Source: Streptomyces sp. CB02923 | Lineage (GTDB): Bacteria; Actinomycetota; Actinomycetes; Streptomycetales; Streptomycetaceae | Length of the DNA stretch: 64,000 nt | Reading direction: 5' to 3' | Assembly: GCF_001905005.1 (NCBI RefSeq) | Contig: NZ_LWKZ01000012.1 | Span: forward strand, 735,061 to 799,060 | Shown: piece after piece, positions 1 through 8,049 of the stretch | Layout of the letters: the number at the start of each line of letters is the position of its first letter | Position numbering within the stretch: position 1 is the stretch's first letter | Notes under the pieces: model-generated | Told to the model about the DNA's origin: nothing | What the model saw: only the letters and a program-made list of their open reading frames with translations | The model's database searches: none | Position numbers and translations under genes: made by a program

Positions 1-1315
1 CGGCGGTCAGGATGTTCCGCACCTGCCCGGTGATGGCGGTCCGGTTCCGTACGAAGTCGGGGTCGGTGACCTCACCCGTCGCCGGATCGGTGTTCCCGGC
101 GCCGAACTTCAGCACCGGCGTGTGCAGATGGCCGCCCGGCACCTTCAGCTTCACCGCGTCCCGCAGCAGCGTCGCCCGGTAGCCGATCTCGTTGGACAGG
201 TAGTCACCGCCGCCGCCCGCGCGGGCCGCCGAGCCCGGCGTCGGCCCGTCGGGACGCTCGACGGCCTCGCCGCCGCCCGCCGGAATCTCGGTCACCTCCG
301 TGTTGTCCCGCACCGGGAACGGCCCGGTGCCGGCCGAGGTGAGCTTCGCGTACGGCAGGGACGTGGTGGTCCACTGCGGCTGCGGCCGTACGGTCGGCAC
401 GCCCTTCGGCACGGGGACCAGCTCGGTCCGCGACTCCCGCGCGTTGTCCGGGGAGCCGCCCCGCCAGGCGCCGTTCGTCCGCTCCAGGTCGAACTGGCCC
501 GGCCGCCCCTGGCTGATGGTGGTGAACAGGTCCACCTGCCGCGGCCCGCGCCGGAAGTGCGGCAGCAGCGTCCGCTCCACCGTGCCCGCCGCGAAGTCCG
601 CCCACCGTACGGGGAAGACGGCGGTCTCGATGCGGGCGAGCCGCCCCGAGGACGTACGGACCGTCGTGCCGTCCAGCGCGAGCGCCGCGGCCCCCGACGG
701 GTTGCTGCGCCGCGCGTCCGCGTCCAGCTGGAAGGGGTCGAAGCCGGTCACCACGACACGCAGGGGCCGGGTCCTGGAGTGCCCGCCGCCCGGCAGGTTG
801 ATCGAGTCCTGCCCGCGCGAGCCGCGCTCCAGCGCCCCCATGAGGGCGTTCTTCTGGCCCGCGGTCAGCCGGAACGGCGGCTTCCACTCGCGCAGCGCCT
901 TGGTCATGCCCAGCCGCGCCCAGTACAGCGGCCGGTCGTCGTCCCGGCTCAGGTCGCCGCCCTGCGGGCCGCGCCCCTGGACGCGGTCCACCGCGCGCCG
1001 CCACAGGCCGCGCCCCGCATCCGCGACGTACCGTTTCGCCTCCCCGTACGAGCCCACCCGGGCGAGCCCGCCACCGAACGTCCCCGCCACCCCGGCGAAC
1101 CCGCTGCGCCGCAGGATCTCCTGCGGCGCGCGCTGCGACAGCCGCTGCTCCTCGGCGGTCGGCGCGGTGGTGGCCGGCTGCCGCGCCGCCGCCGGGGCAG
1201 CGACGTCGGCCGTACCGGTGGGGGCGGCAGTGGCGGAAGGGGCGGTGAGGGCGAGCGGGGCCGCGGTCAGCAACGCGGCGCCGAGCACGCCCGCCTTGGT
1301 ACGTATGCGATTCAT
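1..1315 (-). CDS. Secreted pyroglutamyl-peptidase-like (C15 fold) protein, C-terminus beyond the window
   Basis: The frame is open from an ATG at 1315 to base 1 (438 codons seen). Residues 1-31 form a signal peptide (MNRIRTKAG, then a hydrophobic Ala/Leu core ending ATAAP). GFDPF at about 191-195 followed by SNPSG, and YLSNEIGYR with GGHLHTPV at about 372-400, match the GFxPF, YLCN and GFIHxP blocks of pyrrolidone-carboxylate peptidase (family C15). The catalytic Cys is Ser (S374), while the His 24 residues later (H398) is kept at the spacing known for C144/H168 in the Bacillus enzyme. The family is normally about 215 residues and cytosolic; here the domain is secreted, carries an N-terminal extension and has an insert before the active-site block. 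It may be a binding or altered-mechanism protein. Fold assignment is fairly sure; activity is doubtful. Confidence 0.7.
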   Translation of the reverse strand, partial: MNRIRTKAGVLGAALLTAAPLALTAPSATAAPTGTADVAAPAAARQPATTAPTAEEQRLSQRAPQEILRRSGFAGVAGTFGGGLARVGSYGEAKRYVADAGRGLWRRAVDRVQGRGPQGGDLSRDDDRPLYWARLGMTKALREWKPPFRLTAGQKNALMGALERGSRGQDSINLPGGGHSRTRPLRVVVTGFDPFQLDADARRSNPSGAAALALDGTTVRTSSGRLARIETAVFPVRWADFAAGTVERTLLPHFRRGPRQVDLFTTISQGRPGQFDLERTNGAWRGGSPDNARESRTELVPVPKGVPTVRPQPQWTTTSLPYAKLTSAGTGPFPVRDNTEVTEIPAGGGEAVERPDGPTPGSAARAGGGGDYLSNEIGYRATLLRDAVKLKVPGGHLHTPVLKFGAGNTDPATGEVTDPDFVRNRTAITGQVRNILTA

Positions 1316-1475
1316 GGGGTGAGTAAACCGGCGCGGGGCCCGTTGCGGAAGGGGGAGATCCATTTCGCGTACGGACCGGGTACCGACACCGCCCTCGCAC
1401 CGCTCAGGGCCCCGCCCCACCCACGCACCGCGGTGAGCGGCGGGCGCGGCGCGCTCAGAGGTGCAGCGCCGGGCC

Positions 1476-2207
1476 TCAGCGCCCGGCCAGCACCTCCACG
1501 TCGCCCCCGTCGCTGTGCACCGTGACCCGGTGCGGCGAGCCGCTGTCCACGGGGGCGGTGACCGTGCGTTCCCCGCCGTCCGTGGTGGCGTCCACCGCGT
1601 AACGGCCCTGCGGCAGCCGGACGGTGACCTGGCCGCCGCTGCTGCGGCCGTCCACCCGGTCCGGTACGGCGGTGAAGCGCGCCTCGATGTCCCCGCCCTC
1701 GGTCTTCGCGGTCGCCTGCTTGGCCGCGCAGTCCCTGAGGTCGATGTTGCCGCCACTGGTGTGGGCGTCGACGGCCCCCACGGCGCCCTTGACGTCGATG
1801 TCCCCGCCGTTGGTCGCCAGCTTCACGGCGGCCGACGGCGCCACCCGCACCTCGTAGGTGACGCTGCACTTGCCCATGACGCCCCCGCAGTTGTCCGCGG
1901 TGAGCTTCAGCGTGCCGTTGTCGAGGGAGTGCCGGGTGCTGGGCTTCCGCTTGCCGTAGGCGATGCGTTCCGTCACCTTGGCCCCGTCACCGGCGGTGTC
2001 GTCGGCGACCACGTAGATGTGTCCGCCCGGCGTCGTCACGTCCAGCTTCGCCGCCTTCCCGTCCACCGTGTAGGTCTGCTCGGTCTCGGTGACCTTTTCG
2101 GTCAGCTCGCAGCCGGTGACCGCGACAGCCACCGTGACGAGGGCGGCCGAGGCCAGCGCGGCGCGGGTGGTGCGGTGTCCCGGCCTGGCGGCGCGGCGTG
2201 CGGTCAT
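1476..2207 (-). CDS. DUF4097-type beta-helical lipoprotein
   Basis: 243 residues from an ATG at 2207 preceded by GGGGGA about seven bases upstream; a longer frame upstream has no good ribosome site. Residues 1-33 are a lipoprotein signal (MTARRAARPG, hydrophobic stretch, lipobox VTGC with C33). The remainder repeats short segments such as TNGGDIDVKG, TSGGNIDLRD, TEGGDIEAR and SDGGDVEVL, the repeated GGxIxV turns of the DUF4097 beta-helix. Such proteins are membrane-anchored outside the cell and their function is unknown. It stands alone between the C15-like gene and the SGNH lipoprotein, same strand, with gaps over 150 bases, so it is probably transcribed separately. Confidence 0.8.
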   Translation of the reverse strand: MTARRAARPGHRTTRAALASAALVTVAVAVTGCELTEKVTETEQTYTVDGKAAKLDVTTPGGHIYVVADDTAGDGAKVTERIAYGKRKPSTRHSLDNGTLKLTADNCGGVMGKCSVTYEVRVAPSAAVKLATNGGDIDVKGAVGAVDAHTSGGNIDLRDCAAKQATAKTEGGDIEARFTAVPDRVDGRSSGGQVTVRLPQGRYAVDATTDGGERTVTAPVDSGSPHRVTVHSDGGDVEVLAGR

Positions 2208-2387
2208 GGTGGGTCCCCCGGAACGGGTTGCGGCGTGCGCTGGCGGCGAGCGGCGTACGGGGCGCACGCCGCCGCGCGGGTCGGCTTCATCTTCCCGTGG
2301 TCCGCGTTCCGTCCGGGTCCCCAGCAGGGACGATCTCCCCGCCGTCCCCCTTAGGGGTGTGCCCTGTACCGTCGTGCCGGCCGTCCG

Positions 2388-3284
2388 CTACGTCCCCTTA
2401 CGGGTGATCTCCCGGAACGCCATCCGGGCCAGTTCCCGCTGGCCCTCCCGGCCGGGGTGGAACCAGTCCCAAGTGCTCAACTCCGCTCCGGTGAAGCGGA
2501 AGTCGAAGACGGACCGGTCGAAGCGGCACAGCTCGTCGCGCGCGCAGACGGACTCCAAAGCCTTGTTGTAGGCCATCACCCGGTCCCGCACGCTCTGCCG
2601 GCGGGTGTCGGCGGCCTTCGACAGGTCGTCGGGGTCGCGCAGCATCGAGCCGCATATCCCCAGCTTCCACACTTCTTTGCCCAGCGGGTTCTGCCGCCCC
2701 TGGGACCACAGCCGCATCAGGTCGGGCACGGACGCGACGTACACCTGTGTCCTGGGCAGGGCGCTCCGCAGCTTGCGCAGCGACGCCTCGAAGTCGGCGC
2801 GGAAGGAGTCCGCCGAGGTCATCGCGCCGACGTCGGCACGGCAGGCATCGTTCGCGCCCGCCATCACGGTGACCAGCTCGGGCCGCTGCCGCACGGCCCG
2901 GTCGACCTGGGCCGGCAGGTCGCGCATCAGCGCGCCGGTCTTCGCGAAGTTCCAGCTGTGCGTGGCGGGGTCCTTCACCAGCCGCCGGGCGACGCTGTCC
3001 ACCCGCGGGTCGGTGCCGGTGGCCCAGGAGACGGCGGGGCAGTCGGACAGGACCGAGCAGGCGTCGAAGCCGACGGTGATGGAGTCGCCGACGGCGGCCA
3101 CCGAGGCGGGGTCGGTACGCCAGGCGGAAGAGGGTTTGGGGGAGGGGCTCGGGGCCGTCCGGCCGCCGTCGTCCGGGTCGCTGCCGCAGGCGGTGAGGGA
3201 GACGGCGAGCGCGGCCGCCGTGAGTGCGGCGGCCGCGGCGGTACGGGCCCGGATTGGCCGAAAGGGCCGATTGACCACGGTCAT
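2388..3284 (-). CDS. SGNH/GDSL-family hydrolase lipoprotein
   Basis: 298 residues from an ATG at 3284 with GGAGGGGGA upstream. A lipoprotein signal ends in LTAC (C33), followed by a Pro/Ser-rich linker. SGNH blocks are clear: GDSIT (S68, block I), GAND (N145, block III) and DWFHP near the C-terminus (D273 and H276, block V). Four cysteines (near 75, 82, 148 and in the ICGSML segment) suggest disulfides outside the membrane. The family hydrolyses esters; the substrate cannot be told from sequence. The gene is monocistronic in appearance, with about 180 bases to the lipoprotein gene downstream. Confidence 0.85.
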   Translation of the reverse strand: MTVVNRPFRPIRARTAAAAALTAAALAVSLTACGSDPDDGGRTAPSPSPKPSSAWRTDPASVAAVGDSITVGFDACSVLSDCPAVSWATGTDPRVDSVARRLVKDPATHSWNFAKTGALMRDLPAQVDRAVRQRPELVTVMAGANDACRADVGAMTSADSFRADFEASLRKLRSALPRTQVYVASVPDLMRLWSQGRQNPLGKEVWKLGICGSMLRDPDDLSKAADTRRQSVRDRVMAYNKALESVCARDELCRFDRSVFDFRFTGAELSTWDWFHPGREGQRELARMAFREITRKGT

Positions 3285-3610
3285 CCCCTGTCCCCCTCCG
3301 GCGTGCGAGTGATATCTGTTCCGGTACCGACGGTACGTCACCACCCGACGGCTGCCGCGCGGTAGCTTGTGCCGTGGCCCGTAGGGTCCTCACCCGACGG
3401 CATCGGCACAGTCGGCACATGGGCATCGCATCACGTCATTTGCTGTCCCTTTTGCGGCAAATTGGGGCTCATGGTGTTTACTGTAGGTAACCTCGGATGC
3501 TGGTGCCGACGTGATCACTGGGGCAGAATGCTTGCAGCTGTCCCGGCCGCGACCGGAACGGGCACGAGGCCGCTGGGGAAGGCGAACCTCGAACCGTACT
3601 GGAGGTCCCG
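3285..3610. other. Divergent intergenic region, no gene recognised
   Basis: About 326 bases between the divergent SGNH lipoprotein and DUF3145 genes. The middle (about 3435-3500) is locally AT-richer than its surroundings and is the likely promoter area for DUF3145, but I cannot fix -10 and -35 boxes. Short open frames here lack ribosome sites and resemble nothing I know. Confidence 0.5.
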
Positions 3611-4105
3611 GTGACGACACGTGGAGTTCTGTACGTCCACTCCGCACCGCGCGCGCTGTGCCCGCACGTCGAATGGGCCGTCGCGGGCGTGCTCGGTGTG
3701 CGCGTCAACCTCGACTGGATCCGCCAGCCGGCATCCCCCGGCACCTGGAGAGCCGAGTTCTCCTGGCAGGGCGAGTCCGGTACGGCCTCCAAGCTGGCCT
3801 CCGCGCTGCGCGGCTGGCACCTGCTGCGCTTCGAGGTGACCGCCGAACCCTGCGCCTCCGCCGAGGGCGAGCGCTACAGCGCCACGCCCGAGCTCGGCAT
3901 CTTCCACGCCGTCACCGGCATCCACGGCGACATCCTCATCCCCGAGGACCGGCTGCGCGCCGCGCTCGCCCGCTCCGCGGGCGGCGAGACGGAACTCGCC
4001 GCCGAGGTCGCCAAGCTGCTCGGCAAGCCCTGGGACGACGAGCTGGAGCCCTTCCGGTACGCGGGCGAGGGCGCCCCGGTCCGCTGGCTGCACCAGGTCG
4101 TCTGA
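3611..4105 (+). CDS. DUF3145 domain protein
   Basis: 164 residues starting at GTG 3611, five bases after GGAGG (3601-3605). The whole protein matches the actinobacterial DUF3145 family: start TTRGVLYVHSAP, then NLDWIRQPA, WRAEFSW, LLRFEVTAEP, and a C-terminal ILIPEDRLR segment. Function is unknown. In streptomycetes this gene usually lies close to the fab cluster, as here. It is soluble with no signal or membrane segment. The downstream oxidoreductase has its own promoter, so the two are probably separate units. Confidence 0.9.
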   Translation: MTTRGVLYVHSAPRALCPHVEWAVAGVLGVRVNLDWIRQPASPGTWRAEFSWQGESGTASKLASALRGWHLLRFEVTAEPCASAEGERYSATPELGIFHAVTGIHGDILIPEDRLRAALARSAGGETELAAEVAKLLGKPWDDELEPFRYAGEGAPVRWLHQVV

Positions 4106-4129
4106 GGCCGCGGCGCGCCGGAACCGCCC

Positions 4130-4160
4130 TTGCCCTGGAGCGCACTCCAGCCCGTAGCGT
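4130..4160 (+). promoter_or_regulatory. MerR-type promoter with 19-base spacer
   Basis: TTGCCC (4130-4135) and TAGCGT (4155-4160) are separated by 19 bases, the long spacer typical of MerR-activated promoters. The spacer holds the dyad CTGGAGCGCACTCCAG (4135-4150). The -10 box ends six bases before the ATG at 4167, so the transcript is probably leaderless. The core GGAGYGCACTC recurs in the promoter of the MerR gene at 12118. Confidence 0.6.
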
Positions 4161-4166
4161 GCGGAC

Positions 4167-5036
4167 ATGCCTGACAAGACCTCAGTCGCGGTGCTCGGCA
4201 CCGGAATCATGGGCGCGGCGATGGCCCGCAACCTCGCCGGCGCCGGCCTCGACGTACGCGCCTGGAACCGCACCCGCGCCAAGGCCGAACCGCTGGCCGC
4301 CGACGGCGTACGGGTCGTGGACACCCCGGCCGAGGCGGTGGACGGCGCGGACGCCGTCCTGACCGTCCTGCTGGACGGTCCCGCCGTCCTGGACGCCGTA
4401 CGGCACAGCGCCCCCGCCCTTCGCGCGAAGACCCTCTGGCTCCAGATGAGCACCGTCGGCGCGGACGGGCTCGCCCCGCTCGCCGCCTTCGCCCGCGAAC
4501 ACGGCCTGGACCTCGTGGACGCGCCCGTGCTCGGCACGAAGGAACCCGCGGAGAAGGGCCTGCTGACCGTTCTCGCGGCCGGGCCGCAGGAGGTACGGGA
4601 CCGGGCCGCGCGGATCTTCGACATCGTCGGACAGCGCACCCTGTGGGTCGACGAGGACGCGGCGTCGGGCGCGGCCAGCCGCCTCAAGCTGGTCGTCAAC
4701 AGCTGGGTGCTCACCGTCGTCAACGGCACGGGGGAGGCGCTCGCCCTGGCCCAGGGGCTCGGCGTGGACCCGCGCGCCTTCCTGGACGCGGTCGCGGGCG
4801 GGCCGCTCGACCTGCCCTACCTCCGGATGAAGGCGGAGCTGATCCTGTCCGGCGCGTATCCGGCCAGCTTCACGGTGTCCGCCGCGCGCAAGGACGCCCG
4901 GCTGATCGAGGAGGCGGCAGCGGCGGGCGGGGTGCACGTGGACCTGGCGGCGGCCGCTGCGGAGCGCTTCCGGCGCGCGGAGGCGCAGGGACACGGCGAC
5001 GAGGACGGCGCGGCGGCGTACTTCGCCAGTTTCTGA
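4167..5036 (+). CDS. NAD(P)-binding oxidoreductase, beta-hydroxyacid dehydrogenase family
   Basis: 289 residues, the usual size for the 3-hydroxyisobutyrate dehydrogenase/GLYR1-like family. The N-terminal Rossmann fold begins VAVLGTGIMGAAMARNL (residues 7-23, GxGxxG), then NRTRAKAEPL as the cofactor-selecting loop; Arg after Asn favours NADPH. The catalytic Lys region is in the SRLKLVVNSW segment and the C-terminal helical domain follows. Substrate is uncertain: hydroxyisobutyrate, tartronate semialdehyde or an imine are possible. The start is supported by the promoter -10 only six bases upstream (leaderless). A MerR-type operator in the promoter suggests induction by a small electrophile or metabolite, by analogy with the MerR/aldo-keto reductase pair at 12118-13617. 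Confidence 0.85.
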   Translation: MPDKTSVAVLGTGIMGAAMARNLAGAGLDVRAWNRTRAKAEPLAADGVRVVDTPAEAVDGADAVLTVLLDGPAVLDAVRHSAPALRAKTLWLQMSTVGADGLAPLAAFAREHGLDLVDAPVLGTKEPAEKGLLTVLAAGPQEVRDRAARIFDIVGQRTLWVDEDAASGAASRLKLVVNSWVLTVVNGTGEALALAQGLGVDPRAFLDAVAGGPLDLPYLRMKAELILSGAYPASFTVSAARKDARLIEEAAAAGGVHVDLAAAAAERFRRAEAQGHGDEDGAAAYFASF

Positions 5037-5055
5037 ACGACGGCGGCCCGCGAAC

Positions 5056-5195
5056 GCGTACGGGGAGCCGGTCAGCCGTACGGGGAGTCGGCCCGCCGTA
5101 CGGAGAGCCGGTCGGCCGTACGGGGAGTCGGCCCGCCGTACGCGGAGCCGGTCGGCCGTACGAGGAACCGGTCAGCCGTACGCGGAACCGGTCCG
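5056..5195. repeat. Seven tandem copies of a 20-base unit
   Basis: Seven in-phase 20-base units start at 5056, 5076, 5096, 5116, 5136, 5156 and 5176, consensus CCGTACGGGGAGCCGGTCRG. Copies 2 and 4 carry the variant GAGTCGGCCCG, hinting at an earlier 40-base unit. The array lies between the stop of the oxidoreductase and the terminator before fabF, outside any credible gene. The palindrome CGTACG recurs in most copies. Confidence 0.9.
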
Positions 5196-5210
5196 CACGC
5201 GCGCACGCGA

Positions 5211-5240
5211 AAGGGGCCGTGCCCGGCGGCACGGCCCCTT
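5211..5240. terminator. Bidirectional hairpin terminator between oxidoreductase and fabF
   Basis: A perfect 13-base-pair stem (AAGGGGCCGTGCC at 5211-5223 with GGCACGGCCCCTT at 5228-5240) and a CGGC tetraloop separate two convergent genes. A and T ends on the two sides fit use from both directions. Confidence 0.8.
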
Positions 5241-5274
5241 CCCACGCATCACGGACCAGCGGGTCCGGTTCCGG

Positions 5275-6540
5275 TCAGACCGTCCGGAAGGCCAGCGCCA
5301 CGTTGTGGCCGCCGAAGCCGAACGAGTCGTTCAGCACCGCGAGGGGGCCCTCGGCGGGCAGCGCGCGCTTCTCGTCCCGGACGATGTCCGCGTCCGCCTC
5401 GGGGTCGAGGTTCTCGATGTTGATCGTCGGCGGCGCCACCCGGTGGTGGATCGCCAGCACCGACGCGACGGTCTCCACGCCGCCCGCGCCGCCCAGGAGG
5501 TGGCCGGTCATCGACTTCGTGGCGGAGATCGCCATGTGGTCGACGTCGGTGCCGAAGACCTTGCGCAGCGCCTTGATCTCGGCCAGGTCACCCAGCGGCG
5601 TCGAGGTCGCGTGCGCGTTGACGTGCGCGACCTCGGCCGGCTTGAGGTCGGTGTTGGCCAGCAGGTTCTGCAGGGCGTGCGCGATGCCGTTGCCGGAGGG
5701 CTCGGGCTGCACGATGTCGTGGCTGTCGGCGGAGATGCCCTGGCCGAGGGCCTCGGCGTAGACCTTCGCGCCACGCTTGGCGGCGTGGTCGGCCGACTCC
5801 AGGACGATCACGCCGGAGCCCTCGCCGAGCACGAAGCCGTTGCGGTCCGCGTCGTAGGGGCGGGAGGCGCCCTGCGGGTCGTCGTTGTTCTTCGACATCG
5901 CCATCATGTTGCCGAACGCGGCGATCGGCAGCGGGTGGATGGCCGCCTCCGTACCGCCCGCGACGACGACGTCGGCACGGCCCGTACGGATCATCTCGAT
6001 CGCGTAGCCGATGGCCTCGGCGCCGGAAGCGCAGGCGCTGACCGGGGTGTGCACACCGGCGCGCGCGTTGACCTCCAGGCCGACGTTGGCCGACGGGCTG
6101 TTGGGCATCAGCATCGGCACGGTGTGCGGGGAGACGCGGCGCGAGCCCTTCTCCCGGAGGATGTCGTACTGGTTCAGCAGGGTGGTCACGCCGCCGATAC
6201 CGGAGGCGATGACCGTGCCGAGCCGGTCCGGGTCCACCGACGTGTCCTCGCCGGCGCGGGCCTGGAAACCGGCGTCCGCCCACGCCTCACGGGCCGCGAT
6301 CAGCGCGAACTGCGCCGAGCGGTCCAGCTTGCGGGCCTGCGCCCGGGGGATGATCTCACCCGGGTCGACGGCCGCCGCGGCGGCGATGCGGACCGGGAGG
6401 TCGGCTGCCCAGTCCTGGTCGAGGGCGGACACACCGGAGCGTCCGGCGAGCAGCCCTTCCCAGGTCGAGGCACTGTCGCCACCCAGCGGTGTGGTTGCGC
6501 CGATACCGGTGACGACCACGGTGCGATTGGTCGTGTTCAC
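5275..6540 (-). CDS. fabF: 3-oxoacyl-[acyl-carrier-protein] synthase II (FabF)
   Basis: 421 residues from GTG at 6540, chosen because AGGAA lies about six bases upstream and the protein then begins VNTTNRTVVVTGIG like its homologues; the longer frame has no ribosome site. Catalytic triad: C170 in SACASGAEA, H310 in NAHATST and H347 in SMTGHLLGG, with K342 before it. It condenses malonyl-ACP with growing acyl-ACP in the cytosol during fatty-acid elongation. It is the last gene of the fabD-fabH-acpP-fabF operon, 78 bases after acpP, and is followed by a strong hairpin terminator. Confidence 0.97.
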   Translation of the reverse strand: MNTTNRTVVVTGIGATTPLGGDSASTWEGLLAGRSGVSALDQDWAADLPVRIAAAAAVDPGEIIPRAQARKLDRSAQFALIAAREAWADAGFQARAGEDTSVDPDRLGTVIASGIGGVTTLLNQYDILREKGSRRVSPHTVPMLMPNSPSANVGLEVNARAGVHTPVSACASGAEAIGYAIEMIRTGRADVVVAGGTEAAIHPLPIAAFGNMMAMSKNNDDPQGASRPYDADRNGFVLGEGSGVIVLESADHAAKRGAKVYAEALGQGISADSHDIVQPEPSGNGIAHALQNLLANTDLKPAEVAHVNAHATSTPLGDLAEIKALRKVFGTDVDHMAISATKSMTGHLLGGAGGVETVASVLAIHHRVAPPTINIENLDPEADADIVRDEKRALPAEGPLAVLNDSFGFGGHNVALAFRTV

Positions 6541-6618
6541 GGAAATTCCTACTCCACAGGTTGAGGGGTTGAGAATCGACGGCGCCACCGCGGGGTGGCG
6601 ACATGCGCCGGGGCCGGA

Positions 6619-6867
6619 TCAGCCCTGGTGCTTGAGGATGTAATCGGTCGCGTCGCCGACCGTCTTGAGGTTCTTGACGTCGTCGTCGGGGATCTTCACG
6701 TCGAAGCGCTCTTCGGCGGCGACGACGACCTCGACCATGGACAGCGAGTCGACGTCCAGGTCATCGGTGAAGGACTTGTCCAGCTGGACGTCCTCGGCGG
6801 GGATCCCGGCGATCTCGTTCACGATCTCGGCGAGACCGGCGACGATCTCTTCCTGAGTGGCGGCCAT
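6619..6867 (-). CDS. acpP: Acyl carrier protein (AcpP)
   Basis: 82 residues from ATG at 6867 with AAGGAG nine to ten bases upstream; longer frames are not supported. Four-helix carrier fold, acidic helix II, and the phosphopantetheine site DVDSLSM with S41. It carries acyl chains for FabD, FabH and FabF, encoded on both sides. 122 bases separate it from fabH, the largest gap in this operon, so an internal promoter or processing site could allow the higher ACP dose usually required; none is obvious. Confidence 0.97.
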   Translation of the reverse strand: MAATQEEIVAGLAEIVNEIAGIPAEDVQLDKSFTDDLDVDSLSMVEVVVAAEERFDVKIPDDDVKNLKTVGDATDYILKHQG

Positions 6868-6989
6868 GATGGCGCTCCTTCGGTAATTTGTCGGGGGAAC
6901 GGTAGAAAGTCTGCAGTTCCGGGGATGTGGATCGAGCTTCGTGCGGTCACCGGGACACGAGGTCACCGGTGGTGCCGCGCGAAACTCGC

Positions 6990-8036
6990 CTAGGGGAGGG
7001 TAACGACCGTCGCGGCGTAGACGAGACCCGCCCCGAAGCCGATGACGAGCGCGGTGTCCCCGCTCTTGGCCTGTCCGGTCGCCAGCAGCCGCTCCATGGC
7101 GAGCGGGATGGAGGCGGCCGAGGTGTTGCCGGTGGTCTCCACGTCACGGGCGACCGTGACGCTCTCCGGCAGTTTCAGAGTCTTCACCATCGAGTCGATG
7201 ATCCGCATGTTGGCCTGGTGCGGGATGAAGACGTCCAGGTCGTCCGGGCTGACTCCGGCCGCGTCCAGCGCCTGCTGGGCCACCTTCGCCATCTCGAACA
7301 CCGCCCACCGGAAGACCGCCTGGCCCTCCTGGGTGATGGCGGGGTAGCGGATCTCGTCCAGCGCCGCACGGGGGTCGGGGCCGTTGCCGCCGGGCACCGG
7401 GGTGCGGCGGTAGACGTCCCAGCCGAGCGTCTGCTTGATCGTCTCGGACTTGTCGCCCTCCGAGCCCCAGACGGTCGGGCCGATCGCGGGCTCCTTGCCG
7501 GGGCCGACGACCACGGCGCCCGCGCCGTCACCGAAGAGGAACGCGGTGGCCCGGTCCTCCAGGTCGGTCAGGTCCGAGAGCCGCTCGACGCCGATGACGA
7601 GCACGTACTCGGCGCTGCCGTCGGTGACCATGCCCTTGGCGAGCGTCAGACCGTAACCGAATCCGGCGCAGCCCGCGGAGATGTCGAACGCGGCGGGCTT
7701 GCCCGCGCCGACCCGGTGGGCGATCTCGGTCGCGATGGCCGGGGTCTGCTTGAAGTGCGAGACGGTCGAGACGATCACGGCGCCGATCTGCTCGGGCGCG
7801 ATGCCGGCGTCCGCGACGGCCTTGCCGGCCGCCTCCACCGACATGGCCGCCACGGTCTCGTCCGGGCCGGCCCAGTGCCGGGTGGAGATGCCGGAGCGCG
7901 AACGGATCCACTCGTCGGAGGAGTCGATGTGCTTGAGGATCTCCTCGTTCGGCACCACCCGGGTCGGGCGGTAGCCGCCGACGCCCATGATGCGCGCGTA
8001 CGCGGCGCCCTTGGCGGGCTTGATCTTCGAGGTCAT
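6990..8036 (-). CDS. fabH: 3-oxoacyl-[acyl-carrier-protein] synthase III (FabH)
   Basis: 348 residues starting at ATG 8036. The catalytic triad is C123 in SAGCAGF, H273 in IPHQAN and N304 in TGNTSAASIP. FabH starts each chain by joining an acyl-CoA to malonyl-ACP; in Streptomyces it accepts branched starters that give iso and anteiso fatty acids. It lies 13 bases after fabD, indicating one transcript, and precedes acpP. Length and all motifs are normal. Confidence 0.97.
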   Translation of the reverse strand: MTSKIKPAKGAAYARIMGVGGYRPTRVVPNEEILKHIDSSDEWIRSRSGISTRHWAGPDETVAAMSVEAAGKAVADAGIAPEQIGAVIVSTVSHFKQTPAIATEIAHRVGAGKPAAFDISAGCAGFGYGLTLAKGMVTDGSAEYVLVIGVERLSDLTDLEDRATAFLFGDGAGAVVVGPGKEPAIGPTVWGSEGDKSETIKQTLGWDVYRRTPVPGGNGPDPRAALDEIRYPAITQEGQAVFRWAVFEMAKVAQQALDAAGVSPDDLDVFIPHQANMRIIDSMVKTLKLPESVTVARDVETTGNTSAASIPLAMERLLATGQAKSGDTALVIGFGAGLVYAATVVTLP

Positions 8037-8049
8037 GCTCTCGGGGCTC

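Noticed and set aside
3369..3614. Short cysteine-containing frame before DUF3145
   Set aside because: No ribosome site, no conservation that I recognise, and it overlaps the DUF3145 leader and start.
5056..5195. CRISPR array suspected from regular repeats
   Set aside because: Units are contiguous 20-mers without unique spacers, and no cas genes are near.
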